64,000 bases of DNA from Tsukamurella pseudospumae (GCF_001575205.1 NZ_LSRE01000009.1:124001-188000), one strand, 5' to 3'; counted from the stretch's first letter, positions 1 through 9,392 are shown. Made by a program: numbers and translations. Notes: generated from the sequence alone by a model not told the origin.

Positions 1-1382
1 CCGACACGCTGCCCGACGGCCGGGCCCTCAACGACGCCATCGCGGCCGGAGCCCGCGCCTACGAGCTCGACCGCGCGCACGTCTTCCACTCCTGGTCCGC
101 GCAGGCCCAGATCACCCCCATGACCGTCATCGCGAGCGAGGGCTCGTACGTGTGGGACGGCGAGGGGCGCAAGCTCCTCGACTTCAGCTCGCAGATGGTC
201 AACACGAACATCGGCCACCAGCACCCGAAGGTCGTCGCGGCCATCGCGGAGCAGGCGGCGAAGATCTGCACGATCGCGCCGCAGCACGTGAACGAATCCC
301 GCAGCGAGGCAGCGCGGCTCATCGCCGAGCGCACCCCGGGCGACCTGAACAAGGTGTTCTTCACCAACGGCGGCGCCGACGCCGTCGAGCACGCGATCCG
401 CATGGCCCGCGTGCACACCGGCCGCCGCAAGGTGCTCAGCCGCTACCGCAGCTACCACGGCGGCACCGAGCTCGCGATCAACGTCACCGGCGACACCCGT
501 CGCTTCGCGAGCGACTTCGGCGGCGAGTCCGTCGCGCACTTCGACGGTCCGTTCCTCTACCGCTCGTCCTTCTACGCGGAGACCGAGGAGCAGGAGTCGC
601 AGCGCGCGCTCGAGCACCTGGAGCGCACCATCGTGCTCGAGGGCCCCAACACCATCGCCGCGATCATCCTCGAGGCCATCCCCGGCACGCCCGGCATCAT
701 GGTCCCGCCGCCCGGCTACCTCGCCGGCGTCCGCGAGCTGTGCACGAAGTACGGGATCGTCATGATCGCCGACGAGGTGATGTCCGGCTTCGGTCGCGCC
801 GGGAAGTGGTTCGCCATCGAGCACGCCACCACCGCCGCCGGGCCCGTCGTCCCCGACCTGCTGACCTTCGCCAAGGGCTCGAACAGCGGTTACGTGCCGC
901 TGGGCGGCGTCGCGATCAGCGGTGAGATCGCCGCCACCTTCGCCGACAAGCCCTACCCGGGCGGCCTGACCTACTCCGGCCACCCGCTGGCCACCGCCGC
1001 GGCGGTCGCGACCATCAATGCGATGGCCGAGGAGGGCATGGTCGAGAACGCCGCGAAGATCGGCGAGGAGATCATCCGGCCCACGCTGGAGGAGTTCAAG
1101 GCCAAGCACCCGTCCGTCGGCGATGTGCGTGGCGAGGGCGTCTTCTTCGCCATCGAGCTGGTGCGCGACAAGGAGACCCGCGAGCCGCTGGCGCCCTACG
1201 GCGGCAGCAGCCCGGCGATGAACGAGACCGTCGGCGCGCTCAAGAAGGGTGGCCTGCTGCCCTTCGCCAACTACAACCGGATCCACGTCGTCCCGCCGTG
1301 CAATGTCTCCGCCGAGGAGGCCCGCGAGGGCCTCGCCATCATCGACGAGGCGCTGAACGTCGCGGACGCGCACACCGTCTGA
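1..1382 (+). CDS. Class III PLP-dependent aminotransferase, 5' end outside the window
   Basis: The reading frame is open from the first bases, and the residues before the internal Met at 120 (AYELDRAHVFHSWSAQ) fit the N-terminal region of class III aminotransferases, so the true start lies upstream. Seen: the cofactor segment FTNGGADAVEHA, the PLP-binding Asp in MIADEVMSGFGRAGKWF and the Schiff-base Lys in TFAKGSNSGY. The family transfers amino groups from omega-amino or other donors to a keto acid. The substrate cannot be told from sequence. A small SRPBCC protein follows 28 bases downstream and may be co-transcribed. Confidence 0.9.
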   Translation, partial: DTLPDGRALNDAIAAGARAYELDRAHVFHSWSAQAQITPMTVIASEGSYVWDGEGRKLLDFSSQMVNTNIGHQHPKVVAAIAEQAAKICTIAPQHVNESRSEAARLIAERTPGDLNKVFFTNGGADAVEHAIRMARVHTGRRKVLSRYRSYHGGTELAINVTGDTRRFASDFGGESVAHFDGPFLYRSSFYAETEEQESQRALEHLERTIVLEGPNTIAAIILEAIPGTPGIMVPPPGYLAGVRELCTKYGIVMIADEVMSGFGRAGKWFAIEHATTAAGPVVPDLLTFAKGSNSGYVPLGGVAISGEIAATFADKPYPGGLTYSGHPLATAAAVATINAMAEEGMVENAAKIGEEIIRPTLEEFKAKHPSVGDVRGEGVFFAIELVRDKETREPLAPYGGSSPAMNETVGALKKGGLLPFANYNRIHVVPPCNVSAEEAREGLAIIDEALNVADAHTV

Positions 1383-1410
1383 CCCGTCACCACGAGGCCG
1401 AGGAGGCCCC

Positions 1411-1902
1411 ATGCCCGCTCTCAAGCCCGTCCTGCCCGCCGAACTGCAGGCCGGCCGGCCCGGCGTGTACGAGTTCTCCGTGCGCTCGGCGCGCCCCGTC
1501 GACTGGGTCTGGGGTGAACTGACCTCGGACCGGCCCCTGCACTGGTGCACGGGGATCCGCAAGATCGAGTGGACCAGCCCGCGGCCCTTCGCCGCGGGTT
1601 CCACCCGCCGGGTGCACCTCGGCCCGGGCGTCAGCGCCGACGAGCTCTTCTACTCCTGGGAGGAGTCGGAGACGCTGTGCGAGAAGGCCTTCTACGTGCA
1701 GTCCGCCACCGCGCCGGGGCTGTCCCGGTTGGCGGAGAAGTACCGCGTCGAGGCGCACCCCGACGGCGGCTCCGTGTTCACCTGGACGCTGCTCATCGAG
1801 CCCGTCGGCGGCGACCGCGTGATCGGCCTCAGCGCCTTCCCGGCCGGCCTCATCGTGAAGTGGCTGCAGCGCGACACCGAGAAGTACCTCGGCTCGGCGT
1901 AA
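1411..1902 (+). CDS. SRPBCC-type small-molecule-binding protein
   Basis: A 163-residue cytosolic protein with the start-like/polyketide-cyclase pattern: an N-terminal strand (GVYEFSVRSARPVDWVWGEL), a central beta sheet and a C-terminal helix (LSAFPAGLIVKWLQRDTEKY). No catalytic motif can be named. An AGGAGG-type site at about 1399-1404 precedes the ATG. It lies 28 bases after the aminotransferase gene on the same strand, and a strong hairpin follows at 1915. It is likely the last gene of that operon. Confidence 0.75.
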   Translation: MPALKPVLPAELQAGRPGVYEFSVRSARPVDWVWGELTSDRPLHWCTGIRKIEWTSPRPFAAGSTRRVHLGPGVSADELFYSWEESETLCEKAFYVQSATAPGLSRLAEKYRVEAHPDGGSVFTWTLLIEPVGGDRVIGLSAFPAGLIVKWLQRDTEKYLGSA

Positions 1903-1914
1903 CCGCACGCACGA

Positions 1915-1952
1915 CAGAATCCGCACGGCCGAATAGGGTCGTGCGGATTCTG
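1915..1952. terminator. Perfect 13-bp stem hairpin terminator
   Basis: CAGAATCCGCACG is followed 12 bases later by its exact reverse complement. It sits 12 bases after the SRPBCC stop codon and just before the next gene's -10 box. It has no strong T-tract, as is common for high-GC actinobacterial terminators. Confidence 0.7.
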
Positions 1953-1974
1953 CATTCTGCGCTAGGCTCGGCCC

Positions 1975-2313
1975 ATGGTCCCGACCACTCCCGAGCCTCA
2001 GCAGGACGGCTTCTCGGCCTTCATGGAGGCGGCCTTCCCGATCTTCTTCGGGCTGCTCGGCCTGGCCATCGTCAGTGTCTTCGTGGCGATCGCGGTGGGT
2101 GCTGTGCGGAACAACCGCGCTGCGAAGGCGAGAGGTGTCGACCTCACGACCCTGGACACCGAGCTGCGCATCCAGGCGTTGCAGAGTCGGGCCCTCGGCG
2201 CGGACCGTTCGATCGAGCAGCGCCTCGCGGAGATCGACGACCTCGCCGCCCGCGGCGTCATCGACGCCGACGAGCGCGCCACGGCGCGGGCGAAGATCCT
2301 CGCCGAGGGCTGA
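1975..2313 (+). CDS. Single-pass membrane protein with C-terminal SHOCT-like segment
   Basis: A 112-residue protein. One hydrophobic helix (about residues 20-42) is followed by a charged cytosolic part ending in RLAEIDDLAARGVIDADE, which has the short-domain (SHOCT) pattern of a Leu-rich helix, a Gly turn and an acidic helix. SHOCT domains occur at the ends of many actinobacterial membrane proteins and are thought to mediate oligomerisation. A TAGGCT -10 box at 1963-1968 lies six bases before the ATG, so the transcript is probably leaderless. Specific function unknown. Confidence 0.75.
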   Translation: MVPTTPEPQQDGFSAFMEAAFPIFFGLLGLAIVSVFVAIAVGAVRNNRAAKARGVDLTTLDTELRIQALQSRALGADRSIEQRLAEIDDLAARGVIDADERATARAKILAEG

Positions 2314-2376
2314 ACGCGGAACTCCTGCAGCTTCCGGCGGCGACGCGGCGGGCACCGTCGGACCCGGGAGGCTCCG

Positions 2377-3162
2377 TCAGATCCAGACCGGACCGGCGTC
2401 GAGGCCGTCGGGGAGGTCGTGATCGCCCCGGGCGCACTCGCACGGGGCGGCCGGGTCGACGGTGGCGATGGTCCGCGCGAGCACGTCCGTCAGGCGCGGA
2501 AGGTTCGCGCGGAACTGCGCGAGCACGTCCTCGGTGTGCACGCCCTCGCCGGCCTCGATGCCCGCGTCCAGGTCGGTGACCAGCGCGATCGAGGCATAGC
2601 AGAGCTTCAACTCCCGGGCCAGGGCGGCCTCGGGCAGTCCGGTCATGTTCACCAGGTCCCAGCCCTGCGCCGCGTACCAGCGACTCTCCGCGCGCGTCGA
2701 GAAGCGCGGGCCCTCGATGACCACCATGGTCCCCGAGGCGCGGTCGGCTCCCGGCGCGGCGGCGGCCCGCAGGACGGGGCAGTACGGATCGGCGAAGCTC
2801 ACGTGCACGCCGTGCCCGTCGAAGAAGGTCGACGTCCGTCCGGACGTGCGGTCCACGAGCTGGTCCGGGACGGTGATCGTCCCGGGCCCGGCCGCCGGGT
2901 CGAGACTGCCGACGGCGCACGGCGCGAGCACCTTCGTCGCCCCGAGCCGGCGCAGTGCCCACAGGTTCGCGCGGTACGGCACGGTGTGCGGCGAATACTC
3001 GTGGTTGCGGCCGTGCCGCGGCAGGAACGCCACCTCGCGCCCGGCGATCTCGCCCAGGGTCACCGGGGCGCTCGTCGGCCCGTACGGGGTGTCGACGGTG
3101 ACCTCCTCCGTCGCGCCGGACAGGAAGCGGTAGAGCCCCGTGCCCCCGATGACGGCGATCAT
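2377..3162 (-). CDS. mtnP: S-methyl-5'-thioadenosine phosphorylase family protein
   Basis: A 261-residue purine nucleoside phosphorylase family 2 enzyme. Seen: the N-terminal phosphate loop IGGTGLY, FLPRHGRNHEYSPHTVPYRAN, and the substrate segment EGPRFSTRAESRWY followed by VNMTGLPEAALARE. The family cleaves MTA (or methylthioinosine) with phosphate in methionine salvage. The TDLD pair after the MTG motif resembles the Asp residues that favour adenine over hypoxanthine, so I infer MTA as substrate; this is not certain. It overlaps the start-proximal neighbour by 4 bases (3159-3162), indicating translational coupling. Confidence 0.88.
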   Translation of the reverse strand: MIAVIGGTGLYRFLSGATEEVTVDTPYGPTSAPVTLGEIAGREVAFLPRHGRNHEYSPHTVPYRANLWALRRLGATKVLAPCAVGSLDPAAGPGTITVPDQLVDRTSGRTSTFFDGHGVHVSFADPYCPVLRAAAAPGADRASGTMVVIEGPRFSTRAESRWYAAQGWDLVNMTGLPEAALARELKLCYASIALVTDLDAGIEAGEGVHTEDVLAQFRANLPRLTDVLARTIATVDPAAPCECARGDHDLPDGLDAGPVWI

Positions 3163-3482
3163 GCGCGGCCTCCGAGCCGGCTGCGGACGGCCTCGGCGAC
3201 CTCGTCCGGCCTGCCCACCTCGAAGAACTGCTCCGATCCGTCACCGAGGGTCACGCACAGTCGCTGCCGCGTCCGCTTGAACAGCCCCACCACGTCCTCG
3301 ACGATGCCGGCGCCCACGATGTGCCGGAACTGGACCGCGAACGGCGTCCCGTCGAGCTTCGAGGCGAGCCCGGCCGGGCGGAACCGCAGGTGCGTCTGCG
3401 TCAACTCGAGGTGCCCGCGGACGGCGCCGGAACGCTTCCCGATACTGAGCAGACGGGTCGCGGGCCAGCTGAGATCAGTCAC
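3159..3482 (-). CDS. Small GRAM/PH-like domain protein
   Basis: A 107-residue soluble protein built mainly of predicted beta strands with a C-terminal helix (RPDEVAEAVRSRLGG), resembling GRAM/PH-type folds; this is a fold-level guess. A TATTGT box at 3489-3494 (read on the minus strand) ends six bases before the GTG start, so the mRNA is probably leaderless. It overlaps the mtnP start by four bases and is the first gene of that two-gene operon. Confidence 0.65.
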   Translation of the reverse strand: MTDLSWPATRLLSIGKRSGAVRGHLELTQTHLRFRPAGLASKLDGTPFAVQFRHIVGAGIVEDVVGLFKRTRQRLCVTLGDGSEQFFEVGRPDEVAEAVRSRLGGRA

Positions 3483-3559
3483 GGTGACACAATATGTCGA
3501 GACCGCGTGGGGTTCGCGGTAGCATCAGTTATCCGTTTTCCTATGGGTGGGGGTTCGAG

Positions 3560-3931
3560 ATGCCGTACTTCGGTGCGATCGTGATGCTGCTGTGGGTCGC
3601 GGCACTCATCGACGTGATCGCCGCGGACGAGTTCCGGGTGCGCCACCTGCCCAAGATGGGTTGGCTGATCATCGTGATCATCATCCCCTTCGCGGGTTCG
3701 TTGATCTGGTTCCTCATGGGCCGGCCCGTGGGCGGCGGAGATCGGGGCGGCGCACCGTCGCGCACCTCGGGGTTCCCCGAGTACGAACGCCCGGGACGCC
3801 ACATCGCGCAGTACGCCGATGATGACGACGACTTCCTCCGGCAGTGCCGCGAGCGGGCCGAACAGCAGCGTCGCCGCGCGAAGGAACTGGACGCGCGCAA
3901 CCCGTCCGACGCGCCCGAGGACAAGGACTGA
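3560..3931 (+). CDS. PLDc_N-type two-helix membrane protein
   Basis: A 123-residue protein beginning MPYFGAIVMLLWVAAL. It has two membrane helices (about residues 4-21 and 34-54) and the conserved KMGWLIIVIIIPFAGSLIWF segment of the phospholipase-D-nuclease N-terminal domain, without any HKD nuclease part. The tail is hydrophilic and Arg-rich. I prefer the ATG at 3560 over an upstream one at 3494 because the family begins at this residue and a GGTGGGGG stretch lies before it. Confidence 0.78.
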   Translation: MPYFGAIVMLLWVAALIDVIAADEFRVRHLPKMGWLIIVIIIPFAGSLIWFLMGRPVGGGDRGGAPSRTSGFPEYERPGRHIAQYADDDDDFLRQCRERAEQQRRRAKELDARNPSDAPEDKD

Positions 3932-4821
3932 ACGCCGGCCCGCCCCGCCGACTGAGGGAGATCTACCGATCCTCGGTGGGCGTCATCCGCGCGAATCCCC
4001 GACCCACGCTGGGGTTGGCCGCAGTGTCGATCGGCACCATCGCCGGCCTCGGCGTCCTTGCGCGGCTGCCGCTGCTCAGCGGTGAACGGGTCGCGCCCGA
4101 CGCGGACCGCGACATCCGGCAGGTGGTCGTGACGCTCGGCGTCTACCCGGCGAGCACGATGCTGGTGACGCTGATCTGGATGCTCGCCAGTGTCGGCGTC
4201 ACGGCGATCGGGTCCATCGTGGCCCACCGGTACGCCACGGACCGCACGACGTCCCTGCGGCGCGCGTGGGTGGACGCGCGCCCGCGGCTCGCCGCGGCGG
4301 TCGGGCTCGGCGTGCTCGACGTCGTCGTCATCCTCACGCCGATCGTCTTCGCGGCCGCGGCCGCGATCGGTCTCGCGGTCCGGGCGGGGCCCGACGTCGC
4401 GCGGTTCACGACGACGGTGCTCTTCACGCTCGCGGGGCTCACCGTGCTCGCGGTGCTCCCGACGCTGGTGATCGCGGGGCCGATGCTCGTGATCGAGAAG
4501 CTGCGGCCCGTCGACGCGCTGTGGCGCGCCGCAGCCCTGCAGCGCACCGGCTACTGGCGGCTCTGGCGCCGGGTGATCTGCACGTACCTGGTGGTCACGG
4601 TGGTCTCGACCCTGGTCGGCCTGCCGTTCTCGCTGGCCGCCAACGCGACCCGGCCCGCAGACGGTGACGTAGCCGCCCAGAGCCTCGCGAGCCTGCTCTT
4701 CGCGACCAGCGGTTGGGTGCTCGGCCAGATCGCTGTGCTGCCGTTCCTCATCGTGGCGAACACCCTGCTGTACGCCGACCAGAAGGCGCGGACGGAAACC
4801 GCAGAACCGGTCGGTGCCTGA
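3844..4821 (+). CDS. Polytopic membrane protein, start uncertain
   Basis: About 290-325 residues with six or so hydrophobic helices after a conserved entry segment (LREIYRSSVGVIRANPRPTLG), the layout of actinobacterial membrane proteins related to the glycerophosphodiester phosphodiesterase membrane domain. No enzymatic motif is present. The start is unsettled. GTG 3844 overlaps the previous gene by 88 bases in another frame. A CTG at 3928 lies at that gene's stop. GTG 3976 would cut off the conserved segment. It is likely co-transcribed with the PLDc_N gene. Confidence 0.7.
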   Translation: MPRAGRTAASPREGTGRAQPVRRARGQGLNAGPPRRLREIYRSSVGVIRANPRPTLGLAAVSIGTIAGLGVLARLPLLSGERVAPDADRDIRQVVVTLGVYPASTMLVTLIWMLASVGVTAIGSIVAHRYATDRTTSLRRAWVDARPRLAAAVGLGVLDVVVILTPIVFAAAAAIGLAVRAGPDVARFTTTVLFTLAGLTVLAVLPTLVIAGPMLVIEKLRPVDALWRAAALQRTGYWRLWRRVICTYLVVTVVSTLVGLPFSLAANATRPADGDVAAQSLASLLFATSGWVLGQIAVLPFLIVANTLLYADQKARTETAEPVGA

Positions 4822-4944
4822 CCTTCCCGCCGCCGCGGTGGTCGGGGTCGTCGGCGGATCCGTCGCTTGACCTCAACGACGGTTCAGTTCCTAGCCTGGT
4901 CAGGCGGCGAGGTGTCGCGTCCATCCGAGCTGAGGAGCAGGTGC

Positions 4945-5298
4945 ATGGCGGAGTATTTGGCGGTCTTTCGGAGCCACAGGGATACCTTCGACACGCTGTC
5001 GACCGACGAGGTCCAGGGATTCAACCGCAGGTGGGAGGAGCTCTGGGCTGAGGGGCGGCGTGACGGTTGGCTGCTCGATGCGAGCGGTGCCCTGCAGACC
5101 GACGGCCGTGTGATCCACGCCGACGGGCGGGTCACGACTGGTCCGCTGGTCGACGAGGGAGACGTGGTGCGCGGTTACCTCAAGATCGCGGCGGGATCGC
5201 TCGACGCCGCGGTCGAGCACGCCAAGGGTGCTCCAGTGCTGTTGCACGGCGGGCGGGTCGAGGTGCGGCCGTTCTTCGACGGCCACCCGGGCGAATAG
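4945..5298 (+). CDS. YCII/DGPF-type small protein
   Basis: A 117-residue protein starting MAEYLAVFRSHRDTF. The N-terminal strand-helix, the central HADGRVTTGPLVDEGDVVRGYLKI and C-terminal VEVRPFF match the YCII/DGPF ferredoxin-like fold. DGPF proteins often accompany ECF sigma factors, but none is adjacent here. The ATG at 4945 is chosen over 4867 because GAGGAG at 4932-4937 sits seven bases upstream. Function unknown. Confidence 0.72.
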   Translation: MAEYLAVFRSHRDTFDTLSTDEVQGFNRRWEELWAEGRRDGWLLDASGALQTDGRVIHADGRVTTGPLVDEGDVVRGYLKIAAGSLDAAVEHAKGAPVLLHGGRVEVRPFFDGHPGE

Positions 5299-5327
5299 CC
5301 GCGAGTGGCGCAGAACGGCCTGTGAAA

Positions 5328-5362
5328 CACGGAATCCCCCTGCTGCGCAGGGGGATTCCGTG
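5328..5362. terminator. Perfect 16-bp hairpin shared by a CDS and a tRNA
   Basis: CACGGAATCCCCCTGC, a TGC loop and an exact 16-base reverse complement. It begins 30 bases after the YCII gene stop and ends on the base before the CCA end of the converging tRNA-Gly gene. It can terminate transcription from both sides and may help define the tRNA 3' end. Confidence 0.75.
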
Positions 5363-5436
5363 TGGAGCCGATGACGGGAATCGAACCCGCGCTACCTGCT
5401 TGGGAAGCAGGAGTTCTACCATTGAACTACATCGGC
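5363..5436 (-). tRNA. tRNA-Gly (anticodon CCC)
   Basis: Read on the minus strand the gene folds as acceptor GCCGATG with CATCGGC, D arm GTTCAATGGTAGAAC, anticodon stem CCTGC/GCAGG with loop TTCCCAA, and T arm CGGGTTCGATTCCCG. Loop positions 34-36 are CCC, reading GGG glycine codons. Discriminator T is followed by an encoded CCA (5363-5365). Confidence 0.95.
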
Positions 5437-5513
5437 AGCAGCGGCACCGTCGGACGACGGAGCCGCGCGTACCGGCAACACTAGCACGGCGCACCGTCGG
5501 ACCAGGGGGCCGG

Positions 5514-6875
5514 TCAGGGCTTCGCGGACGTGCGCGGGGCCACCCACAGGCGGTACGCGACGAGCAGTGCCGCGAGCCACGCGAAGCCCACTACGAGCGC
5601 GACGAGGGTGTCGTGCTCGAAGGCCATGAGCACCGTCACGAACAGCAGGAATCCGATGGCGAACAACTGCCCGTAGGGCCACAGCGGCACGGGGAACCGC
5701 AGCTGCGCGACCTCCTCGGCGGGGAGCGAGACCCGCTGGCGGTACTGGGAGGCGAGGATCATCAGCCACACGAAGACCGTCGCGAAGGTGGCGATCGAGG
5801 CGATCACCACGAAGACGTTCTCGGGGATCAGGTAGTTGAGCAGCACACCCACGAGCAGCGCGCCGGTCATGATCACCACGGTCATCCAGGGCACGCCGTT
5901 CGCGGTCGTGCGCCGCATGATCGCGGGAGCCTGACCCTGCTGGGCCATGCCGAACATCATCCGGCCGGCACCGAAGATGTCGCTGTTGATCGCCGACAGG
6001 GCGGCGGTGATCACCACGACGTTGAGCACGTGCGCCGCGGGCGCCACGCCGAGGGCCTGGAAGATCTGTACGAACGGGCTGGACTCGCTGCTGATCTGCG
6101 TCCACGGGATGACGGCCATGATCACCGCCAGCGCGAGGACGTAGAACAACCCGATCCGCACCGGCACCGTGTTGATCGCCTTCGGGATCGTCCGCTCCGG
6201 GTCCTCGGCCTCCGCCGCGGTGAGGCCGATGATCTCCGAGCCCCCGAAGGCGAACACCACCAGCACGAAGCAGCTCAGGAAGCCGCCGAAGCCGGTCGCG
6301 AAGAAGCCGCCGTGCGCGTACAGGTTGCTCACGCCCTGCTCGGTGTCGTGCATGCCGAAGCCGAAGATCAGCACCGCGACGCCGCCGGCGATCATGGCGA
6401 CGATCGCCGCGATCTTCACCAGCGTCAGCCAGAACTCGACCTCGCCGAACACGCGCACCCGCATCAGGTTCAGCGCGGCGATGAAGAAGATCACCGCGAG
6501 CACCCAGATCCACTTCGGCACGTGCGGGAACCACGTTCCCATGTAGACCGCGAACGCCGTGACGTCCGCGATGCACACGAAGACCATCTCGAAGACGTAC
6601 ATCCAGCCGGTGATGAATCCCGCCCGCGGGCCGAGCGCCGACGAGGCGTAGTCGCCGAACGAGCCCTGCGGCCGGCGCACCGCCATCTCGCCGAGGGCCC
6701 GCAGCACGAGGTAGATCACCACGCCGCCGATCAGGTAGGCGAGCAGAACAGCAGGGCCGGCCGCCTGGATCGCGGCGGCGGAGCCGTAGAACAGGCCCGT
6801 CCCGATCGCCGAGCCGAGGGCGATGAACCGGATGTGCCGCGCGGTGAGTCCGCGGCGGAGGGGAGTGTCGGTCAC
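5514..6875 (-). CDS. APC-family amino-acid permease
   Basis: A 453-residue transporter with 12 predicted membrane helices. Seen: the family entry [20 protein letters not shown] (helix 1 with the GxGxG-like unwound region), [20 protein letters not shown] in helix 6 and the cytosolic link RTIPKAIN. This is the AAT group (AnsP, CycA, ProY). Substrate cannot be fixed; M. tuberculosis carries ansP2 in the equivalent region. The open frame extends to 7079, but homologous residues begin at [14 protein letters not shown], so the GTG at 6875 is used. It is divergent from dcd. Confidence 0.9.
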   Translation of the reverse strand: MTDTPLRRGLTARHIRFIALGSAIGTGLFYGSAAAIQAAGPAVLLAYLIGGVVIYLVLRALGEMAVRRPQGSFGDYASSALGPRAGFITGWMYVFEMVFVCIADVTAFAVYMGTWFPHVPKWIWVLAVIFFIAALNLMRVRVFGEVEFWLTLVKIAAIVAMIAGGVAVLIFGFGMHDTEQGVSNLYAHGGFFATGFGGFLSCFVLVVFAFGGSEIIGLTAAEAEDPERTIPKAINTVPVRIGLFYVLALAVIMAVIPWTQISSESSPFVQIFQALGVAPAAHVLNVVVITAALSAINSDIFGAGRMMFGMAQQGQAPAIMRRTTANGVPWMTVVIMTGALLVGVLLNYLIPENVFVVIASIATFATVFVWLMILASQYRQRVSLPAEEVAQLRFPVPLWPYGQLFAIGFLLFVTVLMAFEHDTLVALVVGFAWLAALLVAYRLWVAPRTSAKP

Positions 6876-6942
6876 GAAGAGGCAGTATCCCCGATCCGGG
6901 GTGCACTCTCGCGCACCGCCGCCCTGCCCTACGCTGAACCCC

Positions 6943-7509
6943 GTGCTGCTCTCCGATCGCGACATCCGCGCCCACGTGGAATCCGGCCGCCTGGGGATCG
7001 ACCCGTTCGACCCGCAGATGGTGCAGCCGTCCAGCGTGGACGTGCGGCTCGACGGCCTGTTCCGGGTCTTCAACAACACCCGCTACACGCACATCGACCC
7101 CAAACAGCGGCAGGACGAGCTGACCACGCTGGTCGAGCCCGCGGAGGGGGAGCCCTTCGTGCTGCACCCCGGCGAGTTCGTCCTCGGCTCCACGCTCGAG
7201 GTCTGCTCCCTGCCCGACGACCTGGCCGGCCGCCTCGAGGGCAAGTCCTCACTCGGCCGCCTGGGCCTGCTCACCCACTCGACCGCCGGTTTCATCGACC
7301 CGGGCTTCTCCGGCCACATCACGCTGGAGCTGTCCAATGTCGCGAACCTGCCGATCACGCTGTGGCCGGGCATGAAGATCGGCCAGTTGTGCCTGTTCCG
7401 CCTCACCAGCCCCGCGGAGAACCCCTACGGCAGCTCGGCCGTGGGCTCGAAGTACCAGGGCCAGCGCGGTCCGACACCGTCGAAGGCGTACCTGAACTTC
7501 CAGAGCTGA
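6943..7509 (+). CDS. dcd: dCTP deaminase (probably dUMP-forming)
   Basis: A 188-residue protein with the trimeric dUTPase-like fold: [19 protein letters not shown] at the start, [19 protein letters not shown] at the active site and [14 protein letters not shown], ending with a [11 protein letters not shown] tail. The enzyme deaminates dCTP; the M. tuberculosis orthologue (Rv0321) also hydrolyses dUTP to dUMP, and by similarity this one may too. GTG 6943 fits the family length, and TACGCT at 6930-6935 lies seven bases upstream, indicating a leaderless mRNA. A 24-bp hairpin follows. Confidence 0.97.
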   Translation: MLLSDRDIRAHVESGRLGIDPFDPQMVQPSSVDVRLDGLFRVFNNTRYTHIDPKQRQDELTTLVEPAEGEPFVLHPGEFVLGSTLEVCSLPDDLAGRLEGKSSLGRLGLLTHSTAGFIDPGFSGHITLELSNVANLPITLWPGMKIGQLCLFRLTSPAENPYGSSAVGSKYQGQRGPTPSKAYLNFQS

Positions 7510-7517
7510 TCCCGGCA

Positions 7518-7569
7518 AAAAGTGCGGTCATTCGTCTCAAGGATTCTTGAGACGAATGACCGCACTTTT
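7518..7569. terminator. 24-bp perfect hairpin between convergent genes
   Basis: Two exact 24-base complementary arms (core GTGCGGTCATTCGTCTCAAG) with a GATT loop, A-run at the left and T-run at the right, placed eight bases after dcd and ending five bases before the stop of the converging YibE/F gene. It should terminate in both directions. Its core resembles the palindrome at 41273-41320. Confidence 0.85.
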
Positions 7570-7574
7570 CGTGA

Positions 7575-9383
7575 TCAGTCCGCAGAGTGCCGGCCCCGGC
7601 GCCGGGGCTCCGACGGTGCGCCCTGCGGCGGGTCCGGCAGCACCGGTGGCCGCGGCTGCGGGCGCGGAGGAGCGGGGATCGGCTCGTCCGGCAGCCGCCG
7701 ACGCCCGGGCCCCTGCGTCTCGGGCGCCTGCTGCTGAACGGGGCGCGGAGCCGGGCTCTGCACCGGAACCTGCCGGGTCGGGTTCTGCGCCGGACCGGGC
7801 TGCGGGCGGACCGCCGGGTCCGAGGGACGTCGAACGGGCAGGTGACCCGTCTCGGGGCTCGATGGTCCGCCGTCGTCCGGATCCGCCTCGGCGGCCCGGA
7901 CCGTCCCGGTCGCCCCGCCGGGGTTCTCCGTGGCCGACGCCGTCGATCGGGCGGCGCGACGATCCCGGACGCGGATCTCCGACGGGTCGGTGTCGGGGTG
8001 GCTCTCGGTGTACCGCTTGGCGGCCTCCGCGCTGATGGCGGCCCGCTTCGGCTTCGCCAGCAGCACCGCGATCGCGGTGGTCAGCGGCACGGACAGCGCC
8101 AGGCCGATGCCGCCGACGAACGCGCGGACCAACTCGATCGCCACGGAATCGGACGTGAGTACCTGACCCAGCGGCCGGCCCGCGATGGAGAACAGCAGGA
8201 GCAGCGGCAGCGCGGTGCCGACGTAGGCGAACACCAGCGTGTACACGGTCGAGGCGATGTGGTCGCGGCCGACGCGCATGGCCGCGAGGAAGGTCCGGCG
8301 CCGCGAGGACTTGGGCGAGAGATTCGCCAGCTCGAAGGTCGCCGAGGCCTGGGTGATGGTCACGTCGTTGAGCACGCCCAGGGCGCCGATGATGAAGCCG
8401 GCCAGCAGGACGCCGGAGATGGACACGGTGGTCGCGTACGCCTGCAGGTTCGTCGAGTCCTCATTGCTCAGGCCCGTGACCTGCGTGGTCAGGGTTGCGA
8501 GCCACGCGAGCACGCCGCACACGGCCAGCGCGCACAGCGTGCCCAGTAGCGCCGCCGAGGTTCTCAGCGACACCCCGTGTGCCAGGTAGAGCACCACGTA
8601 GAGGATCACCGCGGAGGCCACCATCGCGACCCACACGGCGGAGTTGCCGTCCAGGATCGAGGGCAGGGCGAACAGCACGATCACCGCGCCCGACAGCGCG
8701 AGCCCGATGAGTGCGCGCAGGCCGCGCCACTGCGCGACCGCGATGACGACCGCCGCGAACACCAGGCCCCACACCCACAGCGATACGCCGCGCGAGTAGT
8801 CGTAGAAGGCGTAGTTCGAGGGCGACCCCGCCACACCACCGCCGTTGGCGCTGATGAGGATCTTGGTGCCCGGCGACAGGTCGGGCTGCCCGGTGCCCGG
8901 GGTGGCCGGACGCGTGAGGTCGATGCCGGACGGCTGCCCCGACGAGCTCTGGCCCGGCACCGCGGACACGTTGGTGCGCTGCGTGCCGATCGAGAACATC
9001 GTCCACTTGCCCGAGTCCGGGCCGCTGGTGATCTGCACCGAGCTGTTGAGGCAACCACCGTCGGCGTTGAGGAGCGGATGCGGCTGCGTCTCGCTGACCT
9101 GCCCGTTCCCGGACGGTGTGAAGTCGCAGTCGCCGACCATCTGCTCCGCGACGACGCCCTTCGACAGGTTCGGCGCCTGCGGGCCGCCGGGCACGCTGAC
9201 CCGTAGGTGCGACGGCCACAGCACGATCAGCCCGGCGAGGACGGCGACCCCGATGACCGCGAGCAGGCCGACCACGATCCGCGAGGCCCATTTGCCCAGC
9301 GAGATGTTGGCCAGCGAATGGCTGTGCACGTGCGCGGCGGCCTCATGCACGTCGTCGTGGTCGTGGTCGTGGTCGGCTGTCAC
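7575..9383 (-). CDS. YibE/F family membrane protein with His-rich N-terminus and Pro-rich tail
   Basis: A 602-residue protein. It has a His/Asp-rich start (residues 1-24, alternating HDHDHDD), one membrane helix, an extracytoplasmic domain of roughly residues 55-180, then about seven helices carrying the YibE/F pattern (GALGVLNDVTITQASATFEL). A Pro/Arg-rich cytosolic tail of about 130 residues ends the protein. YibE/F proteins are predicted transporters of unknown substrate. The His-rich start could bind metal, which is inference. Ten bases separate it from the upstream aminotransferase, suggesting one operon. Confidence 0.85.
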   Translation of the reverse strand: MTADHDHDHDDVHEAAAHVHSHSLANISLGKWASRIVVGLLAVIGVAVLAGLIVLWPSHLRVSVPGGPQAPNLSKGVVAEQMVGDCDFTPSGNGQVSETQPHPLLNADGGCLNSSVQITSGPDSGKWTMFSIGTQRTNVSAVPGQSSSGQPSGIDLTRPATPGTGQPDLSPGTKILISANGGGVAGSPSNYAFYDYSRGVSLWVWGLVFAAVVIAVAQWRGLRALIGLALSGAVIVLFALPSILDGNSAVWVAMVASAVILYVVLYLAHGVSLRTSAALLGTLCALAVCGVLAWLATLTTQVTGLSNEDSTNLQAYATTVSISGVLLAGFIIGALGVLNDVTITQASATFELANLSPKSSRRRTFLAAMRVGRDHIASTVYTLVFAYVGTALPLLLLFSIAGRPLGQVLTSDSVAIELVRAFVGGIGLALSVPLTTAIAVLLAKPKRAAISAEAAKRYTESHPDTDPSEIRVRDRRAARSTASATENPGGATGTVRAAEADPDDGGPSSPETGHLPVRRPSDPAVRPQPGPAQNPTRQVPVQSPAPRPVQQQAPETQGPGRRRLPDEPIPAPPRPQPRPPVLPDPPQGAPSEPRRRGRHSAD

Positions 9384-9392
9384 GCCGCCACC

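Noticed and set aside
5363-5436. tRNA-Gly as a prophage or island attachment site
   Set aside because: No integrase, direct repeat of the tRNA end or compositional island lies next to it. The 16-bp hairpin explains the adjacent palindrome.
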